From Streptomyces sp. ML-6 (GTDB lineage: Bacteria > Actinomycetota > Actinomycetes > Streptomycetales > Streptomycetaceae), in assembly GCF_030116705.1 (NCBI RefSeq), contig NZ_JAOTIK010000001.1, positions 4,616,501 to 4,680,500 on the forward strand: a stretch of 64,000 bases of DNA. The letters are read 5' to 3'. Shown here one piece after another: positions 1 to 12,180 of the stretch. How positions within the stretch are numbered: the stretch's first letter is position 1; every line of letters begins with the position of its first letter. The notes beneath the pieces are model-generated. The model did not search any database. It saw only the letters and a list, made by a program, of their open reading frames with translations, and was not told the DNA's origin. A program made the translations under genes and the position numbers.

Positions 1-740
1 CGCGGGCCCTGGAGGCGCTCGACGAGGTCGGCTTCCTGGTCTCGCTGGAGCTGCGGCCGAGCGAGGTCACCGAACGTGCCGACGTGGTCCTCCCGGTCGC
101 CGCGGTGGCCGAGAAGTCCGGCACCTTCCTCAACTGGGAGGGCCGGGCGCGGATGTTCGAGGCGGCGCTGAAGCCCGAGCAGATGACGCGCACCCCCGCA
201 CCGGCCGACGCCCGGGTGCTGCACATGCTGGCCGACGCCCTGGCCGACGTCACGGACGCCGAGGGACCGGACCGCTTCGCGCTGCCGGACCTGCGGGCCG
301 TGCGCCGTGAACTGGACCGGCTCGGCGGCTGGACCGGCGCGCACGCCGACGACCCGGACGAGACGGCGCAGCCGCTGCCCCGGCCCGGCACCGGCGAGGC
401 GGTCCTCGCCGGCCACCGGATGCTGCTCGACCTGGGCCGGCTCCAGGAGGGCGACGAGGCGCTGGCCGGCACCCGGCACGCCGCGCTCGCCCGGCTCTCC
501 GCCGCCACCGCGGCCGAGACGGGCGTCGAGGACGGCGACCTGCTGGCCGTCACCGGACCCACCGGCCGGGTGGAACTCCCGCTGAAGGTCACCGACATGC
601 CGGACCGGGTGGTCTGGGTGCCGCTGAACTCCGTCGGGCGGGGCGTCCCGGCCGACACCGGTGCCCGGCCCGGCGGCCTGGTCCGGATCGGCCCCGCAGC
701 GCCGGGCTCCCACGACATCGCATCGGAGGTGGGGGCGTGA
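1..740 (+). CDS. nuoG: NADH-quinone oxidoreductase subunit G, C-terminal part (5' truncated by window)
   Basis: This is the tail of NuoG, the large iron-sulfur subunit of the NADH-input arm of complex I, related to molybdopterin oxidoreductases. The reading frame is already open at base 3 and ends at the TGA at 738-740, so about 245 C-terminal residues are present. The visible part carries the run around [17 protein letters not shown] and the later [17 protein letters not shown] segment, typical of the molybdopterin-dinucleotide-binding-like C-terminal domain. The N-terminal ferredoxin-like cluster domains lie outside the window. The stop overlaps the GTG start of nuoH, which fits the standard G-H order and translational coupling. 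Identification rests on this sequence plus the unbroken nuoH-N order that follows. Confidence 0.93.
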   Translation, partial: RALEALDEVGFLVSLELRPSEVTERADVVLPVAAVAEKSGTFLNWEGRARMFEAALKPEQMTRTPAPADARVLHMLADALADVTDAEGPDRFALPDLRAVRRELDRLGGWTGAHADDPDETAQPLPRPGTGEAVLAGHRMLLDLGRLQEGDEALAGTRHAALARLSAATAAETGVEDGDLLAVTGPTGRVELPLKVTDMPDRVVWVPLNSVGRGVPADTGARPGGLVRIGPAAPGSHDIASEVGA

Positions 741-2140
741 GTGCCTTCGCTGAACTGGCCGCGGCGCCGCACGGGACCGTACTCGCCGCCGAGGACCTGT
801 CGATGTTCGGCACCGACCCGTGGTGGCTCGTCGGCATCAAGGCGGTGTTCTGCTTCGCGTTCCTGATGGTGACCGTGCTCTTCTCCATCGTGTGGGAGCG
901 CAAGGTCGTCGCCTGGATGCAGCTGCGCATCGGCCCCAACCGGAACGGGCCCTGGGGCCTGCTCCAGTCGCTGGCCGACGGCGTGAAGCTGATGCTGAAG
1001 GAAGACGTCGTCGTCAAGCGCGCCGACAAGGTCGTGTACGTGCTCGCGCCGATCGTCGCCGCCATCCCGGCGTTCATGGCGATCGCCGTGATCCCGTTCG
1101 GCCCGTCCGGCAACGAGGTCTCGATCTTCGGGCACCGCACGACGATGCAGCTCACCGACCTGCCGATCGCGATGCTCTACATCCTCGCGGTCGCCTCGGT
1201 CGGGATCTACGGCATCGTGCTGGCGGGCTGGTCGTCCGGATCGACGTACCCGCTCCTGGGCGGTCTGCGCTCCTGCGCGCAGATGATCAGCTACGAGATC
1301 GCGATGGGGGCCGCGTTCGCCTCGGTCTTCCTCTACTCCGGGTCGATGTCGACCTCGAAGATCGTGGAGGCGCAGGAGGAACGCTGGTTCATCCTGCTGC
1401 TGCCGGTCTCCTTCATCATCTACATCGTCACCATGGTCGGGGAGACCAACCGGGCCCCGTTCGACATGCCGGAGTCCGAGGGCGACCTGGTCGGCGGCTT
1501 CAACACCGAGTACTCGTCGATCAAGTTCGCGATGTTCATGCTCGCCGAGTACGTGAACATGGTGACGGTCTCCGCGGTGTCGGTGACCCTCTTCCTGGGC
1601 GGCTGGCGGGCCCCGTACCCGATCAGCACCTTCTGGGAGGGCGCGAACCACGGCTGGTGGCCGATGCTCTGGTTCGTCATCAAGGTCCAGCTGCTGCTGT
1701 TCTTCTTCATCTGGCTGCGCGGCACGCTGCCCCGGGTCCGCTACGACCAGCTGATGAAGCTCGGCTGGAAGGTCCTGATCCCGGTCTCCGTGCTCTGGCT
1801 GATGATGGTCGCCACCGTGCGGGCGCTGAGCAACGAGGGCTACGACTTCTCCCGGATCGTGCTGTACGTGGCGGGCACCGTGCTCGCGATCCTGCTGATC
1901 TCCTTCGTCGTCGACGTCTTCCGCGACCGGAAGGTCCGGGCGGAGGCCGAGCAGGCGGGCCCGGAGCCGGAGTTCGATCCGATGGCGGGCGGATTCCCCG
2001 TGCCGCCGCTGCCGGGCCAGACCCTGCCGCCGGTGCCGCGCCGCAGGCCGCGGGGCGAGCGGGAGCTCGTTGTCAGTGGCGGGTCGGATACTCAGAGTGA
2101 CGAACATGCGAGTGACGGAAAGGAGGCGGACGGTGTCTGA
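737..2140 (+). CDS. nuoH: NADH-quinone oxidoreductase subunit H
   Basis: NuoH (ND1) is the membrane subunit that joins the peripheral arm to the proton-pumping arm and helps form the quinone cavity. The 467-residue protein starts at a GTG overlapping the nuoG stop by 4 bases. The hallmark [20 protein letters not shown] segment is at residues 53-72, followed by [13 protein letters not shown], and [14 protein letters not shown] lies in the conserved acidic loop near residues 250-265. About eight hydrophobic helices are apparent. It is longer than the roughly 325 residues of enteric NuoH because of a C-terminal tail of about 75 residues, rich in Pro, Arg and Glu; such extensions occur in actinobacterial NuoH. 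A second, shorter NuoH is encoded at 55957-56925. Confidence 0.97.
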   Translation: MSAFAELAAAPHGTVLAAEDLSMFGTDPWWLVGIKAVFCFAFLMVTVLFSIVWERKVVAWMQLRIGPNRNGPWGLLQSLADGVKLMLKEDVVVKRADKVVYVLAPIVAAIPAFMAIAVIPFGPSGNEVSIFGHRTTMQLTDLPIAMLYILAVASVGIYGIVLAGWSSGSTYPLLGGLRSCAQMISYEIAMGAAFASVFLYSGSMSTSKIVEAQEERWFILLLPVSFIIYIVTMVGETNRAPFDMPESEGDLVGGFNTEYSSIKFAMFMLAEYVNMVTVSAVSVTLFLGGWRAPYPISTFWEGANHGWWPMLWFVIKVQLLLFFFIWLRGTLPRVRYDQLMKLGWKVLIPVSVLWLMMVATVRALSNEGYDFSRIVLYVAGTVLAILLISFVVDVFRDRKVRAEAEQAGPEPEFDPMAGGFPVPPLPGQTLPPVPRRRPRGERELVVSGGSDTQSDEHASDGKEADGV

Positions 2141-2774
2141 GTCATCAGAGTCCTCGGGGACCCCGGGATCCTCCGAGAAGTTCCAGAACCCCGTCGCCGG
2201 CTTCGGCGTGACCTTCAAGGCCATGTTCAAGAAGCGGCTGACCGAGCAGTACCCGGAGACGCCGAAGGTGACGGCGCCGCGCTTCCACGGCCGGCACCAG
2301 CTCAACCGCCACCCGGACGGCCTGGAGAAGTGCGTCGGCTGCGAGCTGTGCGCCTGGGCCTGCCCGGCGGACGCGATCTACGTGGAGGGCGCGGACAACA
2401 CCGACGAGGAGCGCTACTCCCCGGGCGAGCGTTACGGACGCGTCTACCAGATCAATTACGCGCGCTGCATTTTCTGCGGGTTGTGCATCGAGGCGTGCCC
2501 CACCCGGGCGCTCACGATGACCAATGAGTTCGAGCTCGCCAACACCACCCGCGAGAGCCTCATCTACACCAAGGACGAGCTCCTCGCGGGGCTGGAGGAG
2601 GGCATGGTCGACACCCCGCACGCGATCTACCCGGGGATGGACGAGCAGGACTACTACCGGGGCCTGGTCTCCGGCGCCGCCCCCGGCACGGAGCGCCAGG
2701 TCGCGGTCTCCAAGGGCGAGAAGCCCTCGGACGACGCCCACGAGAGCAACGGCTCGCGGGGGGTGGACGCATGA
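2133..2774 (+). CDS. nuoI: NADH-quinone oxidoreductase subunit I
   Basis: NuoI carries the two [4Fe-4S] clusters (N6a, N6b) that relay electrons from NuoG toward the terminal cluster N2 in NuoB. Both 8Fe-ferredoxin motifs are intact: [12 protein letters not shown] and [13 protein letters not shown] chose the GTG at 2133 because an AGGAGG ribosome-binding site ends about 8 bases before it; this gives 213 residues and an 8-base overlap with nuoH. An in-frame upstream start at 2070 would add only residues that overlap nuoH and look non-native. The C-terminal 40 residues are hydrophilic and poorly ordered. The stop overlaps the ATG of nuoJ. Confidence 0.96.
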   Translation: MSESSESSGTPGSSEKFQNPVAGFGVTFKAMFKKRLTEQYPETPKVTAPRFHGRHQLNRHPDGLEKCVGCELCAWACPADAIYVEGADNTDEERYSPGERYGRVYQINYARCIFCGLCIEACPTRALTMTNEFELANTTRESLIYTKDELLAGLEEGMVDTPHAIYPGMDEQDYYRGLVSGAAPGTERQVAVSKGEKPSDDAHESNGSRGVDA

Positions 2775-3622
2775 CCGCCCTGGCCGCCGCGGCCTCGACC
2801 GGCGAGGCCGTCCAGTTCTGGGTGCTGGGCGTCGTCGCCGTGATCGGGGCGCTGTCCACCGTACTGATGAAGAAGGCCGTGCACAGCGCGCTGAGCCTCG
2901 CCGGGACGATGATCGTCCTGGCGGTGTTCTACCTCGCCAACGGCGCGTACTTCCTGGGCATCGTCCAGATCGTCGTCTACACCGGCGCGATCATGATGCT
3001 GTTCCTCTTCGTGGTCATGCTCGTCGGCGTCACCGCGGCCGACTCGCTGAAGGAGACCCTCAAGGGGCAGCGCTGGCTGGCCGCGGGCTGCGGCCTCGGC
3101 TTCGGCGTCCTGCTGATCGCGGGCATCGGCAACGCCTCGCTGAACAGCTTCAACGGACTGGGCGCCGCCAACACCGCCCACGGCGGGAACGTGGAGGGGC
3201 TGGCCAGCCTCATCTTCACCAAGTACGTCTTCGCCTTCGAGATCACCGGCGCCCTGCTGATCACGGCCACGGTCGGCGCGATGGTGCTCACCCACCGGGA
3301 GCGCACCGAGCGGGCCAGGACCCAGCGGGAGCTGTCCGAGGAGCGGGTGCGCGGCACGCAGCTGCCGCCGCTGCCGGCGCCCGGCGTGTACGCCCGGCAC
3401 AACGCCGTGGACATCCCGGGGCTGCTCCCGGACGGCACCCCGGCCGATCTCACCGTCATGCGGACGCTGCGCGACCGCGGTCAGATCCGCGACGTGTCGC
3501 ACGAGTCGCTGGACCGGCTCAAGGCGCTGGAGCAGCGCTCCGGCGAGCGGCTCGGCCGGACCGCCGAACCCGGCCGCACCGGTGAATCCGACCGGGCCGA
3601 CGAAGAGGAGGTCACCAAGTGA
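2771..3622 (+). CDS. nuoJ: NADH-quinone oxidoreductase subunit J
   Basis: NuoJ (ND6) is a membrane subunit with five transmembrane helices next to the quinone site; its third helix undergoes the pi-bulge change coupled to pumping. The protein has 283 residues. The conserved [20 protein letters not shown] stretch at about residues 66-85 identifies the family. Residues from about 175 to the end form a charged tail containing many Arg, Glu and Pro residues, absent from enteric NuoJ of about 184 residues but common in actinobacteria. Start ATG 2771 overlaps the nuoI stop (ATGA) and the stop overlaps the nuoK start (GTGA), so translation is coupled on both sides. Confidence 0.96.
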   Translation: MTALAAAASTGEAVQFWVLGVVAVIGALSTVLMKKAVHSALSLAGTMIVLAVFYLANGAYFLGIVQIVVYTGAIMMLFLFVVMLVGVTAADSLKETLKGQRWLAAGCGLGFGVLLIAGIGNASLNSFNGLGAANTAHGGNVEGLASLIFTKYVFAFEITGALLITATVGAMVLTHRERTERARTQRELSEERVRGTQLPPLPAPGVYARHNAVDIPGLLPDGTPADLTVMRTLRDRGQIRDVSHESLDRLKALEQRSGERLGRTAEPGRTGESDRADEEEVTK

Positions 3623-3918
3623 ATCCGGTCAACTACCTCTATCTCGCCGCCCTGTTGTTCACCATCGGCGCGGCCGGGGTGCTGATCCGACGGAACGCGA
3701 TCGTGCTGTTCATGTGCGTGGAGCTGATGCTCAACGCCTGCAACCTCGCGCTCGTGACCTTCTCCCGGATGCACGGCAATCTCGACGGCCAGATCATCGC
3801 CTTCTTCACGATGGTCGTCGCCGCCGCGGAGGTCGTGGTGGGGCTCGCGATCATCGTGTCGGTGTTCCGTTCCCGCCACTCGGCCTCGGTCGACGACGCC
3901 GGCCTGATGAAGCTGTAA
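3619..3918 (+). CDS. nuoK: NADH-quinone oxidoreductase subunit K
   Basis: NuoK (ND4L) is a three-helix membrane subunit with two conserved intramembrane glutamates in the central proton axis. The 99-residue protein has the standard length. The first helix ends at the RRNAI turn; the second contains [15 protein letters not shown] with the first key Glu; the third contains [18 protein letters not shown] with the second. The start is GTG, overlapping the nuoJ stop by 4 bases. It is followed by 14 bases containing an AAGGGGAC ribosome-binding site for nuoL. Confidence 0.97.
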   Translation: MNPVNYLYLAALLFTIGAAGVLIRRNAIVLFMCVELMLNACNLALVTFSRMHGNLDGQIIAFFTMVVAAAEVVVGLAIIVSVFRSRHSASVDDAGLMKL

Positions 3919-3932
3919 GGGGACGTTGAATC

Positions 3933-5876
3933 GTGGAGAATCTGATTGCGCTGCTCGTCGCGGCGCCTCTGCTCGGAGCGGCGGTCCTGCTCTGCGGCGG
4001 CCGGCGGCTGGACCGCGCCGGCCACTGGATCGGCACCCTGCTCGCCGCCGCCTCGTTCGTCATCGGCGCCGTGCTCTTCCTCGACCTGCTGGGGAAGGGC
4101 GCCGAGGACCGGACGCTGCACCAGAAGCTGTTCAGCTGGGTTCCGGTCGAGGGCTTCCAGGCCGACGTGGCCTTCCAGCTCGACCAGCTGTCGATGACGT
4201 TCGTGCTGCTGATCACCGGTGTGGGCACCCTGATCCACATCTACTCGATCGGCTACATGGAGCACGACGAGCGCCGTCGCCGCTTCTTCGGCTATCTGAA
4301 CCTGTTCCTCGCGGCGATGCTGCTGCTGGTCCTCGCCGACAACTACCTGCTGCTGTACGCCGGGTGGGAGGGCGTCGGTCTGGCGTCGTACCTGCTGATC
4401 GGCTTCTGGCAGCACAAGCCCAGCGCCGCCACGGCCGCCAAGAAGGCGTTCCTGGTCAACCGCGTCGGCGACATGGGCCTGTCGATCGCGATCATGCTGA
4501 TGTTCACCACCTTCGGCACCTTCGCCTTCGGCCCCGTGCTGGAAGCGACGGGGGAGACGGGCGAGGGCAAGCTGACGGCGATCGGCCTGATGCTGCTGCT
4601 CGCGGCCTGCGGCAAGTCGGCCCAGGTGCCGCTGCAGTCCTGGCTCGGTGACGCGATGGAGGGCCCGACCCCGGTCTCGGCCCTCATCCACGCCGCGACG
4701 ATGGTGACCGCGGGCGTGTACCTGATCGTCAGGTCCGGCGCGATCTTCAACGCCGCACCGGACGCACAACTGGTCGTCGTGATCGTCGGAGCCGTCACGC
4801 TGCTCTTCGGTGCGATCGTCGGTTGTGCGAAGGACGACATCAAGAAGGCCCTCGCCGGGTCGACGATGTCGCAGATCGGCTACATGATCCTGGCCGCCGG
4901 GCTCGGCCCGATCGGCTACGTCTTCGCGATCATGCACCTGGTGACGCACGGCTTCTTCAAGGCCGGGCTCTTCCTCGGCGCCGGTTCGGTCATGCACGGC
5001 ATGAACGACGAGGTGGACATGCGGAAGTACGGCGGCCTGCGCAAGTACATGCCGGTCACCTTCATCACCTTCGGCCTCGGCTACCTGGCGATCATCGGCT
5101 TCCCCGGCCTGTCCGGCTTCTTCTCCAAGGACAAGATCATCGAGGCGGCCTTCGCCAAGGGCGGCACCGAGGGCTGGATCCTCGGCTCGGTGGCCCTGCT
5201 GGGCGCCGCGATCACCGCCTTCTACATGACGCGCGTGATGCTGCTGACGTTCTTCGGCGAGGAGCGGTGGCGGACGTCGCCCCCGTCGCCCGCCGAGCCG
5301 GACGTCGAGCCGGCGGCCGAGACCCGCGGCGAGCACACCGAGCCCCACCCGCACGAGTCCCCGCGGTCGATGACCATCCCCATGATCGTCCTCGCGTTCG
5401 GCTCGGTCTTCGCCGGAGGCTTCTTCTCCATCGGCGACCGCTTCCTGAACTGGCTGGAGCCGGTCACCGGCCACAGCCACGGACACGCGCCGGTCAGCGC
5501 CACGACGGTCACCGCCGCCACGATGGTGGTGCTCGCCATCGGCGTCGCCATCGCCTGGGCGATGTACGGACGCAAGCCCGTGCCGGTCGTCGCCCCGCGC
5601 GGCTCGCTGCTCACCCGGGCCGCCCGCCGCGATCTCCTCCAGGACGACTTCAACCACGTGGTCCTGGTCCGCGGCGGCGAGCACCTCACCCGCTCCCTGG
5701 TGTACGTCGACCACACCCTGGTCGACGGCGTCGTCAACGGCACGGCCGCCTCGATGGGCGGGCTCTCGGGCCGGCTGCGCAAGCTGCAGAACGGCTACGC
5801 CCGCTCCTACGCGGTCTCGATGTTCGGCGGTACGGCGATCGTCATCGCCGCGACCCTGCTGATGAGGGCGGTCTGA
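3933..5876 (+). CDS. nuoL: NADH-quinone oxidoreductase subunit L
   Basis: NuoL (ND5) is the distal antiporter-like proton-pumping subunit with a long lateral helix. The GTG-started protein has 647 residues. The antiporter core includes [18 protein letters not shown] at about residues 142-160, with the pumping Glu, and [20 protein letters not shown] near 225-245, with the key Lys. [19 protein letters not shown] follows. A His-rich hydrophilic insert (HTEPHPHE and then GHSHGHAP) lies at about residues 468-525 before the lateral-helix region; His-rich loops here are common in actinobacteria but could also bind metal. A paralogue is encoded at 58569-60614. Confidence 0.97.
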   Translation: MENLIALLVAAPLLGAAVLLCGGRRLDRAGHWIGTLLAAASFVIGAVLFLDLLGKGAEDRTLHQKLFSWVPVEGFQADVAFQLDQLSMTFVLLITGVGTLIHIYSIGYMEHDERRRRFFGYLNLFLAAMLLLVLADNYLLLYAGWEGVGLASYLLIGFWQHKPSAATAAKKAFLVNRVGDMGLSIAIMLMFTTFGTFAFGPVLEATGETGEGKLTAIGLMLLLAACGKSAQVPLQSWLGDAMEGPTPVSALIHAATMVTAGVYLIVRSGAIFNAAPDAQLVVVIVGAVTLLFGAIVGCAKDDIKKALAGSTMSQIGYMILAAGLGPIGYVFAIMHLVTHGFFKAGLFLGAGSVMHGMNDEVDMRKYGGLRKYMPVTFITFGLGYLAIIGFPGLSGFFSKDKIIEAAFAKGGTEGWILGSVALLGAAITAFYMTRVMLLTFFGEERWRTSPPSPAEPDVEPAAETRGEHTEPHPHESPRSMTIPMIVLAFGSVFAGGFFSIGDRFLNWLEPVTGHSHGHAPVSATTVTAATMVVLAIGVAIAWAMYGRKPVPVVAPRGSLLTRAARRDLLQDDFNHVVLVRGGEHLTRSLVYVDHTLVDGVVNGTAASMGGLSGRLRKLQNGYARSYAVSMFGGTAIVIAATLLMRAV

Positions 5877-5881
5877 TCACC

Positions 5882-7453
5882 ATGTCCTTTCCCCTCCTGA
5901 CAGCGACGGCGGCACTCCCGGCGATCGGCGCGGTCGCCACCGCCGCCGTCCCGGCCGCCAGGCGCACCGCCGCCAAATGGACGGCGCTGGTGTTCTCGCT
6001 GGCCACGCTCGTCCTGGCGGGCGTCGCGCTCGCCCGCTTCGAGCCCGGCGGCGACCGCTACCAGCTCACCGAATCGCACGCCTGGATCAAGGACTTCGGC
6101 GTCCGCTACGAGCTGGGCGTGGACGGCATCGGGGTGGCGCTCATGGCGCTCACCGCGCTGCTGATCCCCTTCGTCATCCTGGCCGGCTGGCACGACGCCG
6201 ACCCCCTGGAGACGAAGTCCTCGCGCTGGCGCCCGACCCAGGGCTTCTTCGCCCTGATCCTGATGGTCGAGGCGATGGTGATCCTCTCCTTCGAGGCCAC
6301 CGACGTCTTCCTCTTCTACATCCTCTTCGAAGCCATGCTCATCCCGATGTACTTCCTCATCGGCGGCTTCGGGGACCGGGCGCACAGCGGCAGCGACGAG
6401 AACGCCGCGGCCCAGCGCTCGTACGCCGCGGTCAAGTTCCTCCTCTACAACCTGGCCGGCGGGCTCATCATGCTGGCCGCCGTGATCGGGCTGTACGTGG
6501 TCGCGGGGACGTTCTCGCTCTCCGAGATCGCCGCGGCCCGCGCCGACGGCTCGCTGTCCATGGCGACCGGCACCGAGCGCTGGCTGTTCCTCGGGTTCTT
6601 CTTCGCCTTCGCGGTGAAGGCCCCGCTGTGGCCGCTGCACACCTGGCTGCCCAACGCCATGGGCGAGGCGACCGCCCCGGTCGCCGTCCTGATCACCGCC
6701 GTCGTCGACAAGGTCGGCACGTTCGCGATGCTCCGCTTCTGCCTCCAGCTCTTCCCGGAGGCCAGCAAGTGGGCGACCCCGGTGATCGTCGTCCTGGCAC
6801 TGGTCAGCATCGTGTACGGGGCGCTGCTCGCCGTCGGCCAGCGCGACATCAAGCGCCTGATCGCCTACGCGTCGATCTCGCACTTCGGCTTCATCATCCT
6901 GGGCATCTTCGCGATGACCAGCCAGGGCCAGTCCGGCGCCACGCTCTACATGGTCAACCACGGCATCTCGACCGCGGCACTGATGCTGGTGGCGGGCTTC
7001 CTGATCACCCGGCGCGGATCGCGGCTCATCGCCGACTACGGCGGGGTGCAGAAGGTGGCGCCCGTGCTGGCCGGCACCTTCCTGATCGGCGGTCTGGCCA
7101 CCCTGTCGCTGCCCGGACTCGCCCCGTTCGTCAGCGAGTTCCTGGTCCTGGTCGGCGCGTTCAGCGCCTACCCGGCGGCGGGCATCGTCGCCACCACCGG
7201 CATCGTCCTCGCCGCGCTCTACGTCCTCGTCCTCTACCAGCGGACGATGACGGGCCCGGTGAAGGAGGAGGTCCGGGGCATGGCGGACCTCAAGGTCAGG
7301 GAACTGGCGGTGGTCGTCCCGCTGATCGGGCTGCTGCTCTTCCTGGGCGTCTACCCGAAGCCGCTGACCGAGATCGTCAACCCGGCGGTGCAGCACACCA
7401 TGTCGGACGTACAGAAGAAGGACCCCCAGCCCGAGGTGGAGGCCGCCAAGTGA
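5882..7453 (+). CDS. nuoM: NADH-quinone oxidoreductase subunit M
   Basis: NuoM (ND4) is the middle antiporter-like pump subunit. ATG 5882, five bases after the nuoL stop, gives 523 residues and about 14 hydrophobic helices. Conserved segments are FYILFEAMLIPMYFLIGGFG (about residues 144-163), with the essential Glu, and the Lys-containing AVKAPLWPLHTWLPNAMGEA. The open frame continues far upstream inside nuoL, but that portion is Arg/Pro-rich out-of-frame sequence and was excluded. The stop overlaps the GTG of nuoN by 4 bases. Confidence 0.97.
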   Translation: MSFPLLTATAALPAIGAVATAAVPAARRTAAKWTALVFSLATLVLAGVALARFEPGGDRYQLTESHAWIKDFGVRYELGVDGIGVALMALTALLIPFVILAGWHDADPLETKSSRWRPTQGFFALILMVEAMVILSFEATDVFLFYILFEAMLIPMYFLIGGFGDRAHSGSDENAAAQRSYAAVKFLLYNLAGGLIMLAAVIGLYVVAGTFSLSEIAAARADGSLSMATGTERWLFLGFFFAFAVKAPLWPLHTWLPNAMGEATAPVAVLITAVVDKVGTFAMLRFCLQLFPEASKWATPVIVVLALVSIVYGALLAVGQRDIKRLIAYASISHFGFIILGIFAMTSQGQSGATLYMVNHGISTAALMLVAGFLITRRGSRLIADYGGVQKVAPVLAGTFLIGGLATLSLPGLAPFVSEFLVLVGAFSAYPAAGIVATTGIVLAALYVLVLYQRTMTGPVKEEVRGMADLKVRELAVVVPLIGLLLFLGVYPKPLTEIVNPAVQHTMSDVQKKDPQPEVEAAK

Positions 7454-9114
7454 GCGCAACAGCTGTCCACAACCTGTGGACGACGGCGGGAGGAGTGACG
7501 ACGGCCGCCCCGGGCGAGAGGTTCGAGGCGCCGGTCATCGAGTACACCCAGCTGATGCCGGTCCTCATCGTGATCGGTGTGGCCGTCGTGGGCGTGCTCG
7601 TCGAGGCCCTCGTGCCGCGCCGGCTCCGCCACTACACCCAGGTCTTCCTGACGGTCGTCGCCCTGGCCGCCGCGTTCGCCGCGGTCGTCGGCCTGGCCGC
7701 CGGAGGATACGCCACGACGAAGGCCCACATCGCCGCGATGGGCGCCCTCGCGATCGACGGGCCGACCCTGTTCCTGCAGGGCACCATCCTGCTGACGTCA
7801 CTGGTCGCCGTCTTCACCTTCGCCGAGCGCCGCCTCGACCCGACCGCGCACGGCAACCGGGTGGACTCCTTCGCCGCCCAGGCCGCCTCGGTCCCCGGCA
7901 GCGACAGCGAGAAGGCCGCGGTCAAGGCCGGATTCACCACCACCGAGGTCTTCCCGCTGCTCCTGTTCTCGGTGGCCGGCATGCTGGTCTTCCCCGCCGC
8001 CAACGACCTGCTGACACTCTTCGTGGCCCTGGAGGTCTTCTCCCTCCCGCTCTACCTCCTGTGCGCCGTCGCCCGCCGCAAGCGGCTGATGTCGCAGGAG
8101 GCCGCGGTGAAGTACTTCCTGCTCGGCGCGTTCTCCTCGGCGTTCCTGCTCTTCGGGATCGCCCTGCTCTACGGGTACGCGGGCTCCGTCTCGTACGCCC
8201 GCATCGCCCAGGTGATCGACGGCACGGTCACCCAGGTCGACCCGGCGCTCGCCGACACCATGGGCAACGACGCGCTGCTCCTGATCGGCGGCGCGATGGT
8301 CCTGACCGGCCTGCTCTTCAAGGTCGGCGCCGTTCCGTTCCACATGTGGACCCCGGACGTCTACCAGGGCGCCCCGACCCCGGTCACCGGCTTCATGGCC
8401 GCGGCCACCAAGGTCGCCGCGTTCGGCGCGCTGCTGCGCCTGCTGTACGTGGTGCTGCCCGGGCTCGCCTGGGACTGGCGCCCGGTGTTGTGGGGCGTCG
8501 CGATCGTCACGATGCTGGGCGGCGCGATCGTCGCCATCACCCAGACCGACATCAAGCGGCTGCTCGCCTACTCCTCGATCGCCCACGCCGGCTTCATCCT
8601 CGCCGGTGTGATCGCCACGACCCCGGACGGCATCTCGTCGGTCCTCTTCTACCTGGGCGCGTACTCCTTCGTGACGGTCGGCGCGTTCGCCGTCGTCACC
8701 CTGGTGCGCGACGCGGGCGGGGAGGCCACGCACCTGTCGAAGTGGGCCGGGCTCGGCCGCCGCTCGCCGCTGGTCGCCGCGGTCTTCGCGGTGTTCCTGC
8801 TGGCCTTCGCCGGCATCCCGCTCACCTCCGGTTTCTCCGGGAAGTTCGCCGTCTTCAAGGCGGCGGCGGACGGCGGGGCGAGCGGCCTGGTCGTGGTCGG
8901 TGTGATCTCCTCGGCCATCGCCGCGTTCTTCTACATCCGGGTCATCGTGCTGATGTTCTTCAGCGAGCCGAAGGCGGAGGGCCCCACGGTCGCCGTCCCG
9001 TCCCCGCTGACGATGACCACGATCGCGGTCGGCGTCGCCGTCACCCTGGTGCTGGGCCTGGCCCCGCAGTACTTCCTGGACCTGGCGAGCCAGGCGGGAG
9101 TCTTCGTGCGGTAG
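7450..9114 (+). CDS. nuoN: NADH-quinone oxidoreductase subunit N
   Basis: NuoN (ND2) is the antiporter-like pump subunit nearest the quinone end. The GTG at 7450 overlaps the nuoM stop and gives 554 residues. Typical sequence includes FVALEVFSLPLYLLCAV, FKVGAVPFHMWTPDVYQGAP with the key Lys, and the ITQTDIKRLLAYSSIAHAGF loop of the antiporter fold. Compared with enteric NuoN (about 485 residues) it has an N-terminal extension of about 30 residues and a loop near residues 125-160. It is the last gene of this operon; a strong hairpin follows 27 bases after the stop. Confidence 0.97.
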   Translation: MSATAVHNLWTTAGGVTTAAPGERFEAPVIEYTQLMPVLIVIGVAVVGVLVEALVPRRLRHYTQVFLTVVALAAAFAAVVGLAAGGYATTKAHIAAMGALAIDGPTLFLQGTILLTSLVAVFTFAERRLDPTAHGNRVDSFAAQAASVPGSDSEKAAVKAGFTTTEVFPLLLFSVAGMLVFPAANDLLTLFVALEVFSLPLYLLCAVARRKRLMSQEAAVKYFLLGAFSSAFLLFGIALLYGYAGSVSYARIAQVIDGTVTQVDPALADTMGNDALLLIGGAMVLTGLLFKVGAVPFHMWTPDVYQGAPTPVTGFMAAATKVAAFGALLRLLYVVLPGLAWDWRPVLWGVAIVTMLGGAIVAITQTDIKRLLAYSSIAHAGFILAGVIATTPDGISSVLFYLGAYSFVTVGAFAVVTLVRDAGGEATHLSKWAGLGRRSPLVAAVFAVFLLAFAGIPLTSGFSGKFAVFKAAADGGASGLVVVGVISSAIAAFFYIRVIVLMFFSEPKAEGPTVAVPSPLTMTTIAVGVAVTLVLGLAPQYFLDLASQAGVFVR

Positions 9115-9140
9115 CACCCCGCGCACAGCGACGACGCCGC

Positions 9141-9186
9141 GACGACGCCGGACGGGCCCTGGAAGTCAAGCCCGTCCGGCGTTGTC
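9141..9186 (+). terminator. Hairpin terminator of the nuo operon
   Basis: Arms 9141-9156 and 9171-9186 pair over 16 positions with one G-U wobble and enclose a 14-base loop. There is no U-tract, as is usual for Streptomyces terminators. It sits 27 bases downstream of nuoN and upstream of the helicase gene. Confidence 0.8.
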
Positions 9187-9288
9187 GTACCCGGCGCCTA
9201 TCGTGGCAGGGGACGGCTGCGGACAAGGACGAGCCGCGACCGGTCCGGGACGGAGCCGGGACAGGACGATGGCACGACGGGCGGGACC

Positions 9289-11313
<2,025 letters not shown>

Positions 11314-11338
11314 CCCGGGTACGAGCGAGCGGTACGGA

Positions 11339-11377
11339 CCGGGCGGCGGGACGGCCTACTGCGGCTCCGCCGCCCGG
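11339..11377. terminator. Convergent terminator between recQ and the Uma2 gene
   Basis: Arms 11339-11349 and 11367-11377 form a perfect 11-base GC stem. The hairpin contains the stop codon of the leftward Uma2 gene and lies 26 bases past the recQ stop, so it could serve both strands. Confidence 0.6.
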
Positions 11378-11976
11378 CGGCGCGCGGTGATCGCGGTGAG
11401 GTCGAGGTCGACGGGGAAGGGGACGGAGACCTTCATCCGGTCGTGGAAGATGCCGGTGGAGGTGTAGGCCCCGGTCGACGGCTCCAGCTCGAAGACGTAG
11501 ACCACGGCACGACCGTCGTGGTTCTCCACCCGCCAGTAGTGCGGGATCTTCGCCCGTGCGTACTTCACGGGCTTGGTCTTGCGGTCCCGGGTGACGGATT
11601 CCTCGGACACGACCTCGACGGCCAGCAGCACGCTGTCCGCAGGGAAGCGGGTCTGGTTCAGATCCTGGACGATCTCGCCGTCCACGACGATCACATCGGG
11701 TTCGGGTCGGTTGCAGCGGTCGATGTCGATGGTGAACTCGCGCACGACTTCGAGTTCGTGTGGCGCGAACGCCTGCAACTGCCAGGTGAAGAAGTCGACC
11801 GCCCGCATGTGGAACACGGTCTGCGGAGGCCGGAGGACAAGACTCCCGTCGATCAGCTCCGTGTGCGGAGGCAGATTCGGGAGTGTGTCCAGGTCATCTG
11901 CGGTCCAGCCGCCCACGGGCGGAACCGCCCACCGCGGCTGGGGGGCCTCGGGTCCGGTGTTCGTCGGTGCTTCCAT
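11356..11976 (-). CDS. Uma2 family (DUF820) restriction-endonuclease-fold protein
   Basis: The 206-residue protein matches the Uma2/DUF820 family, which has a PD-(D/E)XK nuclease fold but mostly unknown function; it is abundant in cyanobacteria and Streptomyces. Recognisable segments are ELIDGSLVLRPPQTVFH near residues 40-56, the core acidic strand PEPDVIVVDGEIVQD near 93-107 (candidate active-site Asp), LLAVEVVSEESVTRDRKTK with the Glu at about 120, and KYARAKIPHYWRVEN. The gene stands alone, convergent with recQ. No toxin or partner gene is adjacent. Assignment to the family is firm; substrate and role are unknown. Confidence 0.85.
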   Translation of the reverse strand: MEAPTNTGPEAPQPRWAVPPVGGWTADDLDTLPNLPPHTELIDGSLVLRPPQTVFHMRAVDFFTWQLQAFAPHELEVVREFTIDIDRCNRPEPDVIVVDGEIVQDLNQTRFPADSVLLAVEVVSEESVTRDRKTKPVKYARAKIPHYWRVENHDGRAVVYVFELEPSTGAYTSTGIFHDRMKVSVPFPVDLDLTAITARRRAAEPQ

Positions 11977-12120
11977 GGCACAGAGCCTCGCGGGCCTTCT
12001 CCCGCGTATGCCAGGAACAGGAGGAAGGCCCCCCGGACGGGTGAACGCCCCATGTGCGGCGTACCGGCCGGCCTCCGCGTCCGCCTCCCGGGCCGGCGGG
12101 GGCCGGGGCCGGGGCCGACA

Positions 12121-12159
12121 GCTCCCCCGGACCTGGGTGAGGAACGGGTCCGGGGGAGC
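12121..12159 (-). terminator. Hairpin terminator of the fumarylacetoacetase gene
   Basis: Arms 12121-12133 and 12147-12159 form a perfect 13-base stem with a 13-base loop, located 21 bases beyond the stop of the leftward fah gene at 12181. Confidence 0.75.
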
Positions 12160-12180
12160 GTCAGCGACGGGGCGGGGGTG

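Noticed and set aside
4823..5881. Upstream extension of the nuoM frame inside nuoL
   Set aside because: Shadow frame of nuoL; an ATG right after the nuoL stop matches known NuoM N-termini.
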